Shown piece by piece: positions 35,890-44,418 of a stretch of DNA of 64,000 nucleotides. The notes under the pieces are model-generated. The model was not told where the DNA came from. It searched no databases and worked only from the letters and a program-made list of their open reading frames with translations. The stretch lies in the NCBI RefSeq assembly GCF_022479115.1, contig NZ_CP092497.1:6944001-7008000 (forward strand), in the 5' to 3' direction. The DNA comes from Amycolatopsis sp. EV170708-02-1. Lineage in GTDB: Bacteria > Actinomycetota > Actinomycetes > Mycobacteriales > Pseudonocardiaceae. Position 1 is the first letter of the stretch. Each line of letters begins with the position of its first letter. The translations under genes and the position numbers were made by a program.

Positions 35890-36576
35890 ATGACCGCTCG
35901 CACCTATGGCCAGTTCTGCGGCCTCGCCCGCGCGCTCGAGATCATCGGGGAACGCTGGTCCCTGCTCGTGATCCGCGACCTCGTGCTCGGGCCGAAGCGC
36001 TTCGACGAGCTCCAGCACGGCCTGCCGAAGATCCCGACGAGCATCCTGTCGACCAGGCTCAACGAACTCGAACGGCACGGGGTCGTCCAGCGCCGGGTGC
36101 TCTCGCAGCTCGACGCCGGGGTGGTCTACGAGCTGACCGAGTACGGCAACGACCTCGACCAGATCCTGCTGCAGCTGGGCCTGTGGGGCGCCCGTTCGCT
36201 CACCGACCCGGCCGCCGACGACCTGTTCACCCTCGACGCGGCCATCCTGTCGCTGTACACGACGTTCCAGCCCGACGCGGCCCGCGGCATCGACTGCGCG
36301 TTCGAACTGCACTACGGCGATCAGATGATCGTGCACGCGGTGGTCGAGGACGGCGCCATGACGGCCGGGGAGGGCCCGCACCCGAACCCCGACCTCGTCA
36401 TCGAGCCGCGCGGCCCGGTCGTGCTGAAGCTGCTGAACGGCGAGATGGACGCCGCGAGCGCGCTCACCTGCGGCGCGGTGGCCATCAAGGGCGAACCGGC
36501 GATGCTGGAGCTGTTCACCAGGCTGTTCCACATCCCCTCGGCGCCGTCGAAGGCCGAAGGGCTCGTCACGCACTGA
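35890..36576 (+). CDS. HxlR-type regulator with SCP2-like C-terminal domain
   Basis: A 228-residue protein: HxlR winged helix (ARALEIIGERWSLLVIRDLVLGPKRFDELQHGLPKIPTSILSTRLNELERHGVV, residues about 10-65) plus a C-terminal SCP2/sterol-carrier-like part (DCAFELHYGDQMIVHAVVEDG, DLVIEPRGPVVLKLLNGEMDAASAL), which probably senses a hydrophobic ligand. It follows the SARP gene after about 45 bases and GGAG lies upstream. Confidence 0.85.
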   Translation: MTARTYGQFCGLARALEIIGERWSLLVIRDLVLGPKRFDELQHGLPKIPTSILSTRLNELERHGVVQRRVLSQLDAGVVYELTEYGNDLDQILLQLGLWGARSLTDPAADDLFTLDAAILSLYTTFQPDAARGIDCAFELHYGDQMIVHAVVEDGAMTAGEGPHPNPDLVIEPRGPVVLKLLNGEMDAASALTCGAVAIKGEPAMLELFTRLFHIPSAPSKAEGLVTH

Positions 36577-36615
36577 ACCGCCGGCGCGCGGGGCCGGAGA
36601 GGCCGGCCCCGCGCG

Positions 36616-37236
36616 TCACTCGAAGCGCGCGGTGTCGCCGGCGCCCCGGCGCACGATCTCCGGCTCGCCCGACGAGAAATCGATGACCGTGGTGGGCTCG
36701 ACCCCGCAGTCGCCGGAGTCGATCACCGCGTCCACCACGTGCTCCAGATGTTCCTTGATGTCCCAGCCCTGGGTCATCGGCTCCTCCTGGTCGGGCAGCA
36801 GCAGCGTGCTCGACAGCAGCGGCTCGCCGAGTTCGCCGAGCAGGGCCTGGGTGACCACGTGGTCCGGGATGCGCACGCCGACGGTCTTCTTCTTGGCGTG
36901 CAGCAGACGGCGCGGAACCTCCTTGGTGGCCGGGAGGATGAACGTGTAACTGCCCGGTGTGGACGCCTTGACCGCGCGGAAGACCGCGTTGTCCACGTGC
37001 ACGAACTGGCCCAGCTGGGCGAAGTCCTGGCACACCAGGGTGAAATGGTGGCGGTCGTCGAGCTTGCGGATGCTCCGGATGCGGTCGATGCCCTGTTTGT
37101 TCCCCAGCTGGCAGCCGAGGGCGAAACAGGAGTCCGTCGGGTACGCGATGAGCCCGTCTTCGCGCAGGATGTCGACGACCTGTCCGATCGCGCGTCGTTG
37201 CGGATTCTCCGGATGTACGTCGAAATACCTGGCCAT
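36616..37236 (-). CDS. Sua5/YciO/YrdC-family protein
   Basis: A 206-residue protein of the Sua5/YciO/YrdC family. GLIAYPTDSCFALGCQLGNKQGIDRIRSIRKLDDRHHFTLVC matches the nucleotide-binding entry, and GSYTFILPATKEVPRRLLHAKKKTVGVRIPDH follows. Family members make threonylcarbamoyl-adenylate for tRNA modification; YciO members are less well understood, and the Leu-Gly context here is YciO-like. No other tRNA-modification gene is adjacent. Confidence 0.85.
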   Translation of the reverse strand: MARYFDVHPENPQRRAIGQVVDILREDGLIAYPTDSCFALGCQLGNKQGIDRIRSIRKLDDRHHFTLVCQDFAQLGQFVHVDNAVFRAVKASTPGSYTFILPATKEVPRRLLHAKKKTVGVRIPDHVVTQALLGELGEPLLSSTLLLPDQEEPMTQGWDIKEHLEHVVDAVIDSGDCGVEPTTVIDFSSGEPEIVRRGAGDTARFE

Positions 37237-37505
37237 GCGCAGAGCTTAGGGCCACCGGCGCCCCGCCGCCGCGAGCGCCCGTCCCGCGTGGCGCACCCCG
37301 GGTGGCGTACAAAGTGGAACCCACGTCTTCCATCGTGGCGTGTTCCGCGACCGCCCGCGTGGTCCGAACGCCCCACACCCGTGCGGGTGACCGTCGGGAT
37401 TTCCCTGTCCCGGTGCGGGAAAACGTCTCCTTGATCATCCTCCCCGCCGTCACGGAAGCGGGAACCGGGGTAACGAAGATGGGTTAGGATCCGAATCACA
37501 CGGCG

Positions 37506-39911
37506 ATGGAGGTCGTGCGACGGCCTCGGCCGTCGCAAGGGGGCAGCACGACAAGGATCACGACGTCTTCTGTTACCACTGGGGTGCCTGTGCCGGATCA
37601 GCTCGCGGTGACCGCCGAACCGCTGGGTACCGCCGGAGTCGACCGGCGTCCGCGGCGGGCGCTGTTCCTCGCCGCGCTGATCATCACCGTCGTCTTCGTC
37701 AACTCCTGCCTCTTCGGTCTCCTCGCGGTCTTGTTCCGGCCCGGGGTGGACTTCTGGCAGGGCCTGCTGGCCGTGCTGTACGTCGGGCCCGTGCTGGCGA
37801 TCCAGCTGCTGTACTTCAGCAGGCCGGCGGTCCGGCTCGACACCAGGCTCGCGAAGGTGATGCTGGCGGTGCAGGCGTGTCTCGCGTTCCTGTCGACCCT
37901 GCACTTCGACGCGGCGCTGAGCTCGCTGACCACCCTCGCGGCCGGCAGCGCGCTGCTGCTGTTCCGGCCGCGGACGGGCTGGACGGTGTTCACCGTGTTC
38001 ATGGCGGGCACGATCTGGATCCTCTGGACCTACGACGAGACCTGGCTCGGCGCGGTGTTCGACAGTGTCACCGCGGTCCTCTACGCCCTGGTCGTGTACC
38101 TGCTGACCTGGCTCGCGCGGCTGGTGACCGAACTGCACCAGGCCAGGACCGAGCTGGCCAGGCGCGCCGTGGCAGAACAGCGGCTGGCCTTCGCGAGGGA
38201 TCTGCACGACCTGCTCGGCCTCAGCCTGTCCGCGATCGCCCTCAAGGGCGAGCTGGTGCACCGGCTGCTGCGGAAGTCACTGACCAGGGCGCGTGAGGAG
38301 CTCGCCGAGATCACCGGGATCGCCCAGCGGACGCTGTCCGACGTGCGGTCGGTGGCCAGGGGCTACCGGGAGCTGTCGCTCGACAAGGAGTCGCGGACCG
38401 CGGTGTCGCTGCTCTCGGCGTCGAACGTCGCGGTGCGGGTCGACCTCGAGCAGGTCGAACTCCCGGTGAAGCTGCGCACCCTGCTGGCGAAGGTGCTGCG
38501 AGAAGGGGTCACGAACGTGCTCCGCTACACCGGCGTCGAGCACTGCGAGATCACCGTGCGCGAGAACGGCGGCCGGGTCGCGCTGGAGATCGTGCACGAC
38601 GGGACGGCGCACGACGACGTCCCCGAGGAGACGGCCGAGAGCCTGCGCGAGGTGACCGAGGAGGTCGCCGGGCACGGCGGGAAGCTGAGCGCGGGCCCCG
38701 ACCCGGCGGGCCGGTGGCGGCTGCACGCCGAACTCCCGGTGCCCGAACAGGCCGAGCCCACCGAGACGGCGCTGGCCGAGGCGTCGGGGCACTGGTCCCG
38801 GATCGACGCCAGGAACGTCCAGTGGACGATGACGGTGGTCTTCATCGTCTTCAGCCTCTCCGCGATGGCCAGGGCGTTCATGCTGACCGACGACGGCTGG
38901 TCCCTCGCGCTCATCGCCGGCTATCTCACCGCGCTGACCACGCTGCAGCTGTCCTACTTCGCCCGCCCGAACGTCCGGCTGCGCTCGCGGCAGAGCTACG
39001 CGCTGCTGTTCGTGCAGGCCTGTCTCATCTTCCTGCCGCTGATCCCGCTCGGGAGCGCGTGGGTGAGCCTGCCGAGCCTGTTCGCCGGCACCGCCCTGCT
39101 GGTGCTGCCGCCGCTGGCCGGATGGACGGCGTTCGCCGTGACCGCCGCCGGTGTGGTGGCGATCCGGATCGCCTACGGCACCGACTTCCTCGGCGGCTTC
39201 TACACCTTCGCGTCCATCCTGAACACCGGGCTGATGGTGTTCGGGCTCATCTGGCTGATCCGGCTGGTGACCGAACTGGGCGAGACCAGGAAACGCCTCG
39301 CCGAGGTCGCGGTCGCGGAGGAGCGGCTGCGGTTCGCCCGCGACCTGCACGATCTGCTGGGGATGAGCCTCTCGGCGATCGCCCTGAAGAGCGAGCTGAC
39401 CAGCCGGATCATGGACATCGACACCGATCGCGCCTCCGACGAGCTGCTGGAGATCCTCGGGCTGACGCGGCAGGCGCTGAGCGACGTCCGGTCGGTGGCG
39501 AGCGGCTACCGCGAACTCTCGCTGGATCAGGAGTCCCGGTCGGCGCAGGCGGTCCTGGTGGCCGCCGACGTCCAGGTGCGGCTGGAGATCGAGCACGACG
39601 ACCTGCCGACGACGGTGCGGACCGTGCTGGCCGTGGTGCTGCGCGAAGGCGTGACGAACGTGTTGCGGCACAGCAAGGTCGAACGCTGCGAGATCGCCGT
39701 GCGGCGGACCGGCGACGGCGTCGCGCTCGACATCGTCAACGACGGCGTGGTGAACGGGCGGCCGCCGAAGCCGGAGCAGCCGGTGCGGGTGGAGGCCCCG
39801 GGCAGCGGCATCACGAATATGTCCGACCGGGTCGCCGGGCTCGGCGGGGAGCTGACCGCCGGGGTCGAGCCCGACGGGCGGTTCCGGCTGCGTGCCGTGG
39901 TGCCCGTCTAG
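37506..39911 (+). CDS. Tandem-fused (duplicated) DesK-type sensor histidine kinase
   Basis: A protein of 801 residues with two complete kinase units. Unit 1: membrane helices (about 50-205), phospho-acceptor RDLHDLLG (His234), ATP-binding part ending near 410. Unit 2: membrane helices (about 438-590), RDLHDLLG (His614), ATP-binding part to the end. The units are closely related, with matching DVRSVA.GYRELSLD blocks. Unit 2 keeps the G2 motif GSGITNM (766-772); unit 1 lacks it and has a degraded G1. Thus unit 1 may be unable to bind ATP. The start could also be a downstream GTG near 37584. Likely partner: response regulator at 40072. Confidence 0.8.
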   Translation: MEVVRRPRPSQGGSTTRITTSSVTTGVPVPDQLAVTAEPLGTAGVDRRPRRALFLAALIITVVFVNSCLFGLLAVLFRPGVDFWQGLLAVLYVGPVLAIQLLYFSRPAVRLDTRLAKVMLAVQACLAFLSTLHFDAALSSLTTLAAGSALLLFRPRTGWTVFTVFMAGTIWILWTYDETWLGAVFDSVTAVLYALVVYLLTWLARLVTELHQARTELARRAVAEQRLAFARDLHDLLGLSLSAIALKGELVHRLLRKSLTRAREELAEITGIAQRTLSDVRSVARGYRELSLDKESRTAVSLLSASNVAVRVDLEQVELPVKLRTLLAKVLREGVTNVLRYTGVEHCEITVRENGGRVALEIVHDGTAHDDVPEETAESLREVTEEVAGHGGKLSAGPDPAGRWRLHAELPVPEQAEPTETALAEASGHWSRIDARNVQWTMTVVFIVFSLSAMARAFMLTDDGWSLALIAGYLTALTTLQLSYFARPNVRLRSRQSYALLFVQACLIFLPLIPLGSAWVSLPSLFAGTALLVLPPLAGWTAFAVTAAGVVAIRIAYGTDFLGGFYTFASILNTGLMVFGLIWLIRLVTELGETRKRLAEVAVAEERLRFARDLHDLLGMSLSAIALKSELTSRIMDIDTDRASDELLEILGLTRQALSDVRSVASGYRELSLDQESRSAQAVLVAADVQVRLEIEHDDLPTTVRTVLAVVLREGVTNVLRHSKVERCEIAVRRTGDGVALDIVNDGVVNGRPPKPEQPVRVEAPGSGITNMSDRVAGLGGELTAGVEPDGRFRLRAVVPV

Positions 39912-40075
39912 GCCGTGTCCTGTAAGTCTGTTCGATGGGCTTCGTGATCCAGGTGGTTCCTGGCGGTGCGGGCGGATCGGCCTCGTACCGGGTCGTACTC
40001 GGCCGCATCCGCCCGTGCCGTCAGGGACCACTTGGGCGCGAAGACCGCGAACAAGACTTGCAGGACACGGCCTAG
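39908..40075. mobile_element. MITE-like fold-back element with CTAG duplication
   Basis: A 160-bp element (39912-40071) flanked by CTAG on each side. The left end (GCCGTGTCCTGTAAGTCT...) and the right end complement (GCCGTGTCCTGCAAGTCTT...) match imperfectly over about 75 bases each, so the whole element folds on itself. It has no gene. The two CTAG copies provide the stop codons of the kinase gene (TAG at 39909) and of the convergent response regulator (TAG read at 40072). Confidence 0.7.
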
Positions 40076-40680
40076 ATCCAGCCCGACTCCTTGGCGATCC
40101 GGATCGCGTCGACGCGGTTGCGTGCGTTGAGTTTCGACACGATCGTGGTCAGGTAGTTGCGCACGGTTCCGGTGGAGAGAAAGGCCTTCGCCGCGACCTC
40201 CAGGGTGTCGCGGCCTTCGGCGGTCAGCCGCAGGACGTCGATCTCCCGCGGGGTCAGCGGGCATTCCACGGTGTCCCAGGCGGCGAGGGCCAGATCGCCG
40301 TCGACCATCCGCCGTCCGGCCGCCACCCCGCGCACGGCGTTGGCGAGCTTCTCCGCGGGGGCGTCCTTCAGCAGGAAGCCGCTCACTTTGGCCGCCAGTG
40401 CCCGGCGGAGCGTGCCGGGCCTGCCGAGGCTGGTCAGGATGAGGGTCCTGACCTCCGGGAGCTGCTCGTGGAGTTCGGTGGCCGCGGTGAGCCCGTCCTT
40501 GCCGGGGAGGTCGATGTCGATGATCGCCACCTGGGTGCGGGAAACCCGTGCGGCGGGGAGGATCTCGTCACCCGACGCCACTTCGGACACCACTTCGATA
40601 TCCGGTTCCAGCCGCAGCAGCGCCACGAGCGCCCCCCGGACTATGTGCATGTCTTCGGCCACGAGAACCCTGATCACCAC
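40072..40680 (-). CDS. NarL/DesR-type response regulator
   Basis: A 202-residue regulator: receiver domain (VLVAEDMHIVRGALVALLRLEPDIEVV, AIIDIDLPGKDG with Asp55, FLLKDAPAEKL) and LuxR DNA-binding domain (LTPREIDVLRLTAEGRDTLEVAAKAFLSTGTVRNYLTTIVSKL). GTG 40680 follows GAGGGGACG; GTG 40677 is possible. It is convergent with the fused kinase, its probable partner, and highly similar to the regulators at 31032 and 34290. Confidence 0.9.
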   Translation of the reverse strand: MVIRVLVAEDMHIVRGALVALLRLEPDIEVVSEVASGDEILPAARVSRTQVAIIDIDLPGKDGLTAATELHEQLPEVRTLILTSLGRPGTLRRALAAKVSGFLLKDAPAEKLANAVRGVAAGRRMVDGDLALAAWDTVECPLTPREIDVLRLTAEGRDTLEVAAKAFLSTGTVRNYLTTIVSKLNARNRVDAIRIAKESGWI

Positions 40681-40859
40681 GGCGCCGTCCCCTCACGCAC
40701 ACCCCCAAGGCCCCAACATAAACACGCCCGCTCGGAACGCGTTCCACCGTTCGGGTGGTGAGTCGGCCGCGTCCTTCGTGCGGGCGGCGGGGCGAATGGG
40801 TCACGTGGCAACGGATTCCGCGATCGGTCGGCTACTTTCCGTCGAGCACGCGTACGAAA

Positions 40860-40898
40860 CCGGCCGCCACTCGCGTTCGGGGCGCGAGTGACGGCCGG
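40860..40898. terminator. 16-bp hairpin after Cys-rich peptide gene
   Basis: CCGGCCGCCACTCGCG and CGCGAGTGACGGCCGG pair with one mismatch across a 7-base loop. It starts 10 bases beyond the stop codon of the 63-residue peptide gene on the minus strand. Confidence 0.65.
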
Positions 40899-40908
40899 CG
40901 GGGTGCGT

Positions 40909-41100
40909 TCAGCTCGCTTCGGCCAGCGGCGGGGCGGTGCAACAGGCGCCGGTGAAACAGCTGAAGGCCTCGCCGCGGTGCTGATTGGTCCAGTGGTCGA
41001 ACCGGTCGATCACGAGCTCGACCTGGTCCCCGGCGAACCCGGTGTCGATCCCCCGGACGGCGAAGAGCGAGCGGACGTTGTCGGTCGCGGTGTTCATCAT
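40909..41100 (-). CDS. Small Cys-rich peptide, possible RiPP-type precursor
   Basis: A 63-residue peptide. Residues 1-43 look like a leader (acidic, helical: DQVELVIDRFDHW), and the end is GEAFSCFTGACCTAPPLAEAS with Cys48, Cys53 and Cys54 close together. ATG 41100 follows GGGAG; ATG 41097 is also possible. A strong hairpin directly after the gene and a 269-base upstream gap suggest its own transcript. I do not recognise the family. No known modifying enzyme class (YcaO, LanM, radical SAM) is beside it; an FAD/NAD(P) oxidoreductase is two kilobases away. Confidence 0.6.
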   Translation of the reverse strand: MMNTATDNVRSLFAVRGIDTGFAGDQVELVIDRFDHWTNQHRGEAFSCFTGACCTAPPLAEAS

Positions 41101-41320
41101 CGATGGCTCCCAGGCTGTTCGGTGGTGTTCCTTCGATGAGGAAATCGTGCTGCTCAGGGCGGGTACGCGGCCAGTGCCATGCATCATCGCGGGGATGTGC
41201 TTTTCACCTACGCCGGAAGGTGCCTTTCGCCTGCTCCGTTTCCGCGATCTTGAGCACCGGACGGAGTAACGGGCGCCGTTTTCGGCGACGGAAAGTGGCG
41301 AGGCGATCTCAGCGCGGAAT

Positions 41321-41340
41321 GGTGACCGCTCGTGGTCACC
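41321..41340. terminator. Short hairpin after AhpD-like gene
   Basis: GGTGACC-GCTCGT-GGTCACC is a perfect 7-bp inverted repeat 30 bases after the AhpD-like stop codon on the minus strand. It may be a terminator for that operon or an operator for the peptide gene. Confidence 0.35.
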
Positions 41341-41369
41341 ACCCGGTTACCCGCACTCGAATGGCCCAG

Positions 41370-41924
41370 TCAGCGGGCAGGTTCTTCGAGTAACGCGGCC
41401 AGGCCGGCGTAGCCGCCTTCCTTCAGCCGCACGCCCGAGATCTTCGCGTAGGCGGCGTCGGCGCGGATCCCGAGCCCTTCGACCATCCGGTTCATGAAGT
41501 TGAACAGGGCGCACACGAGGACGGCGTCGTGCAGCGCGCTCTCGTCCCAGCCCGCCGCGAACACCGCCTCGGCGTCCGCGTCGGTCATCCGTGCCGGAGT
41601 GCGCGTCAGCTTGCCCACGTAGGCCAGCACGGGCTTCATCCGGTCGTCCACGGGCGAGGAGCCGAGATCGGCCAATGCGGCGGCCAGAAGCCCTTCAGGC
41701 ACACCGAAAGCCTCCGCGGTGACGGTGTGGACCCCATGGCAGTACCGGCACTCGTTGAGGCCGGAAACGTAGGCCGCGATCAGCTCCCGCTCGCCCGCGC
41801 CGAACGCCGACGGCGCCCGCATGAGGAGTTCGTGGAGTTCCAGCAGTTTCGCCGCGGGCGCGGGGAACTTCCGGAAGACCTGCAGCAGTGTGGCGTCAGT
41901 CGGCAAAGACCCGAGATAGGACAT
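41370..41924 (-). CDS. AhpD/carboxymuconolactone decarboxylase-like protein
   Basis: A 184-residue protein. NECRYCHGVHTVTAEAFG gives Cys59, Cys62 and His66, the redox centre of the AhpD/peroxidase-related family. The fold is otherwise typical (ALFNFMNRMVEGLGI). It is probably a thiol-disulfide or peroxide-reducing protein. It is the last gene of the minus-strand run 44241-41370, and its start overlaps the gene before it by 29 bases. A related protein ends the enediyne operon at 56391. Confidence 0.85.
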   Translation of the reverse strand: MSYLGSLPTDATLLQVFRKFPAPAAKLLELHELLMRAPSAFGAGERELIAAYVSGLNECRYCHGVHTVTAEAFGVPEGLLAAALADLGSSPVDDRMKPVLAYVGKLTRTPARMTDADAEAVFAAGWDESALHDAVLVCALFNFMNRMVEGLGIRADAAYAKISGVRLKEGGYAGLAALLEEPAR

Positions 41925-42372
41925 CCTGTGTACCGCTCCCCTTTTCCGGCGCCCGTCCGTGCGCGGCGAACTCGTCGATCTCGTCGCGACGCAGCCAGCA
42001 GGCCGCGAGGCACGCCACCGATGCCGGGCCGAGCCCGGTCACCGTGGCGGTGACCCGCGCGGTGGCGTGTTCCCATTCTCGGCGCAGGGAACCCGCCGCC
42101 GTCATCTCCGGACCTGCTTCGATCAGCGGCCGGACCGCGCGCCAGCGGAGGATCCCGGCCTCGACGAGCGCGTCGAGGCCGAGGTCGAGCGCCTCGTGCC
42201 GGGCCTGGTCCACGGCGAGGGCCACCAGCGCGGGCTCGTCGGCGAGCCGGGCCAGCCCGGCCCCGGCGAGCAGGCGTTCGGCGTCCAGGCCCAGCAGGAT
42301 CACCCCCGACTCGGTCGAGGGCGCGTCGTCGATCGACGGCAGGGTGAAACGGGAGTCGTAGGGCTCAGACAC
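41896..42372 (-). CDS. Hypothetical protein (158 aa) in oxidoreductase operon
   Basis: I do not recognise the family. The GTG start at 42372 overlaps the stop of the FAD gene by eight bases, so it is translationally coupled. The protein is mostly helical (SGVILLGLDAERLLAGAGLARLADEPALVALAVDQARHEAL; AACWLRRDEIDEF) with no signal or membrane segment and no Cys motif. The 3' end overlaps the AhpD-like gene. It probably acts with those two. Confidence 0.55.
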   Translation of the reverse strand: MSEPYDSRFTLPSIDDAPSTESGVILLGLDAERLLAGAGLARLADEPALVALAVDQARHEALDLGLDALVEAGILRWRAVRPLIEAGPEMTAAGSLRREWEHATARVTATVTGLGPASVACLAACWLRRDEIDEFAAHGRAPEKGSGTQDVLSRVFAD

Positions 42373-43684
42373 GGGCGACGTCCTTCGTGACCGTCCGCAG
42401 CGGGGTGTCCCGGCGCAGGTTCCCGGCGACGGCCGCCGCGACCCGCGCGGTGGCGACACGATGGCCGTCGATGTTGCGGGCGGCCGGGCCCAGCGCCATC
42501 CCCGCGGCCGCGCCGACGGCGAAGACCCGGGGCGCGCCCTCGTAGGCGAAGGTGCGTTCGTCCAGCCGCGGCCAGCCGCCGGTATCGAGAACGGCTTCGC
42601 CGGGCATCAGGCCGTCACCGATCGACGGCGTGGTGCCGAGCGCCAGGACGGCGTGGTCCGCGGAGATCCGCGAACCGTCTTCGAGGTGGAGCCCGACCCC
42701 CGGCGTCACCTTGGTGATCGCCTTGCCGCGATGCACGATCAGCCGTCCTTCGGCCTCGGCCGCCTCGAGCATCGGCCGGAACTCGAACATGATCGACGCG
42801 CGCCGGAACCGGCCCATCAGTTCGAGCCGCTCGGACCAGCTCACCCCGTCGAAGCGGGCACGGCCTTCCGGACGGAAGAACGACGAGTTGACGTCGGCGC
42901 ACTGGTAGCGTTCGCCCGCTTCGCGGACCACCCAGTGCACCTCGCGCCCTTGGGCGAGCCCGTTGGAGATCAGGTGCGCGGCGGTGAGGCCGGCGCCGAC
43001 GACGGCGAGGCGTTTCCCGGCGGTGGGAACGGGTTCGTCCCAGTAGCTCACGCCGCGCGGCGGATGGCCGCCACCCCACCAGGTGTCCGGCGCGGACCGG
43101 CGCTCCTCGCCGAGGCAGAGCACGACATGGCGCGCGGTGACGGAGAACCGGTCGGCGCGCACGGTGACCGCGTCGGAGGTCGGCAGCACCTCGCGCACCG
43201 AACCGCGCCAGGTCCGTTCGGTGACGTGGTGGCTCGCGGCCAGATGACGGCAATAGGCCTCGAAGACGTCGACGGGAACCACGGAGCGATGCCCGGCCTG
43301 CGCCATCCGGATCTCCCGGCGCTCCACCGGGGTCAGCAGCGCCCAGTGCAGCCGCGCGAAGTCCAGCAGTTCGCAGTCGCGGTAGCCCTCGACACCGGGG
43401 TGGTGTTCGTACGGCGACCGCAGCACGCGCTGGCCGAGCAGATCGACGCGGTCGAAGAACCGGCCGCAGGGACGGCCGTCGCGGTCGACGACGACGAGGT
43501 CGCGGACGCCGTGGTGCCACAACGCGGAAGCGACGGCGAGCCCGGCCGGGCCCGCCCCGACGATGACCACGTCGGCGGCGGGCGGCGGTTCGGAGGTGCG
43601 CGCCGCAAGGGCGCCGGGGAGAACGGGCCACTCCCGTCCGCGCGGCGATTCGAGCAGATGGGGTTCCGGGACGAAGGTGATCAC
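42365..43684 (-). CDS. FAD/NAD(P)-binding oxidoreductase
   Basis: A 439-residue flavoprotein: VVIVGAGPAGLAVASALWHHG (near residue 40) is the FAD motif, LAVVGAGLTAAHLI the second dinucleotide site for NAD(P), and VLALGTTP a third typical segment. The layout fits an N-hydroxylase or Baeyer-Villiger-like group of flavin monooxygenases, but the substrate is unknown. The gene lies between two unrecognised genes with overlapping or close ends, so they probably form one operon. Confidence 0.8.
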   Translation of the reverse strand: MITFVPEPHLLESPRGREWPVLPGALAARTSEPPPAADVVIVGAGPAGLAVASALWHHGVRDLVVVDRDGRPCGRFFDRVDLLGQRVLRSPYEHHPGVEGYRDCELLDFARLHWALLTPVERREIRMAQAGHRSVVPVDVFEAYCRHLAASHHVTERTWRGSVREVLPTSDAVTVRADRFSVTARHVVLCLGEERRSAPDTWWGGGHPPRGVSYWDEPVPTAGKRLAVVGAGLTAAHLISNGLAQGREVHWVVREAGERYQCADVNSSFFRPEGRARFDGVSWSERLELMGRFRRASIMFEFRPMLEAAEAEGRLIVHRGKAITKVTPGVGLHLEDGSRISADHAVLALGTTPSIGDGLMPGEAVLDTGGWPRLDERTFAYEGAPRVFAVGAAAGMALGPAARNIDGHRVATARVAAAVAGNLRRDTPLRTVTKDVARV

Positions 43685-43692
43685 CGGCGTGC

Positions 43693-44241
43693 TCAGCCGA
43701 TCACGGTCACCGGGACGATCAGCTCGATCACGGGGCGCTGCTTCATCCCGTTGCCGATCAGTTCGTCCAGTGTCTGCTGCGACTGCTCGGCGGTGTCGGT
43801 GGCGATCGGGCTGTAGCGGGAATAGGAGTAGGTCGGCTTCCGCCCGCCGGCGTCCAGCGAGTACACCTTCAGCACGGCCTCGCCGGGCCGGACCTCACCG
43901 TCGTAGAAGGTGAGACGGCGCTGATCCGGCGTCATGAAGGATTTCGAGAACTGGCGGGAAAGCACGAGGGTGTCGGCGTCGTTGACGAACGTCGAGTCCT
44001 CGTCGGTGACGACCTGCATCGCGACCCAGGTCTTGTCGGTCAGATTGGTCTCGGATTTGATCACCTGCCACCGGCCGGGTTCGGGGAGATTGACGCTGAC
44101 CGAGATGTCGTGCTCGGTGGTGTCGATCGCCCCGGAGATCATCAGCACCCTCCGGCGGACGTCGGCGACCCCGGCCATCTGAATGTCACGCGCGCGTACC
44201 CGTGTGGAAACATCCAATCCCGGGAATTCAGGAGATGACAT
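43693..44241 (-). CDS. Hypothetical protein (182 aa)
   Basis: I do not recognise the family. Beta-rich throughout (SGAIDTTEHDISVSVNLPEPGRWQVI, LTFYDGEVRPGEAVLKVYSL), ending VIELIVPVTVIG. No signal peptide, membrane segment or Cys pattern. It lies eight bases upstream of the FAD oxidoreductase gene on the same strand and is probably cotranscribed. The 177 bases to the next gene upstream hold no other frame. Confidence 0.55.
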   Translation of the reverse strand: MSSPEFPGLDVSTRVRARDIQMAGVADVRRRVLMISGAIDTTEHDISVSVNLPEPGRWQVIKSETNLTDKTWVAMQVVTDEDSTFVNDADTLVLSRQFSKSFMTPDQRRLTFYDGEVRPGEAVLKVYSLDAGGRKPTYSYSRYSPIATDTAEQSQQTLDELIGNGMKQRPVIELIVPVTVIG

Positions 44242-44418
44242 CTTTCATGCCTCCAGATCTCGACAACCGCAATTCCAGACCGGCAGAATTTCCCCATCCG
44301 CAAACACTCGCAGAATTTCACGCCGAACTGGACGATGTCAAGGTGAGGAACACATGATCCACTGGTACGAAAGGCTGCCGGTACCGATGCGCGGACTGGG
44401 CCGTTCAGCGGTACCGGC

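Noticed and set aside
37436..37480. Possible ECF-type promoter (GGAAC...GTT) before the fused kinase
   Set aside because: The spacing is close to known forms, but a single short match in GC-rich DNA is too weak to annotate.
39908..40264. Minus-strand frame across the fold-back element
   Set aside because: It reads the response regulator in the wrong frame and runs through the element; no start or motif supports it.
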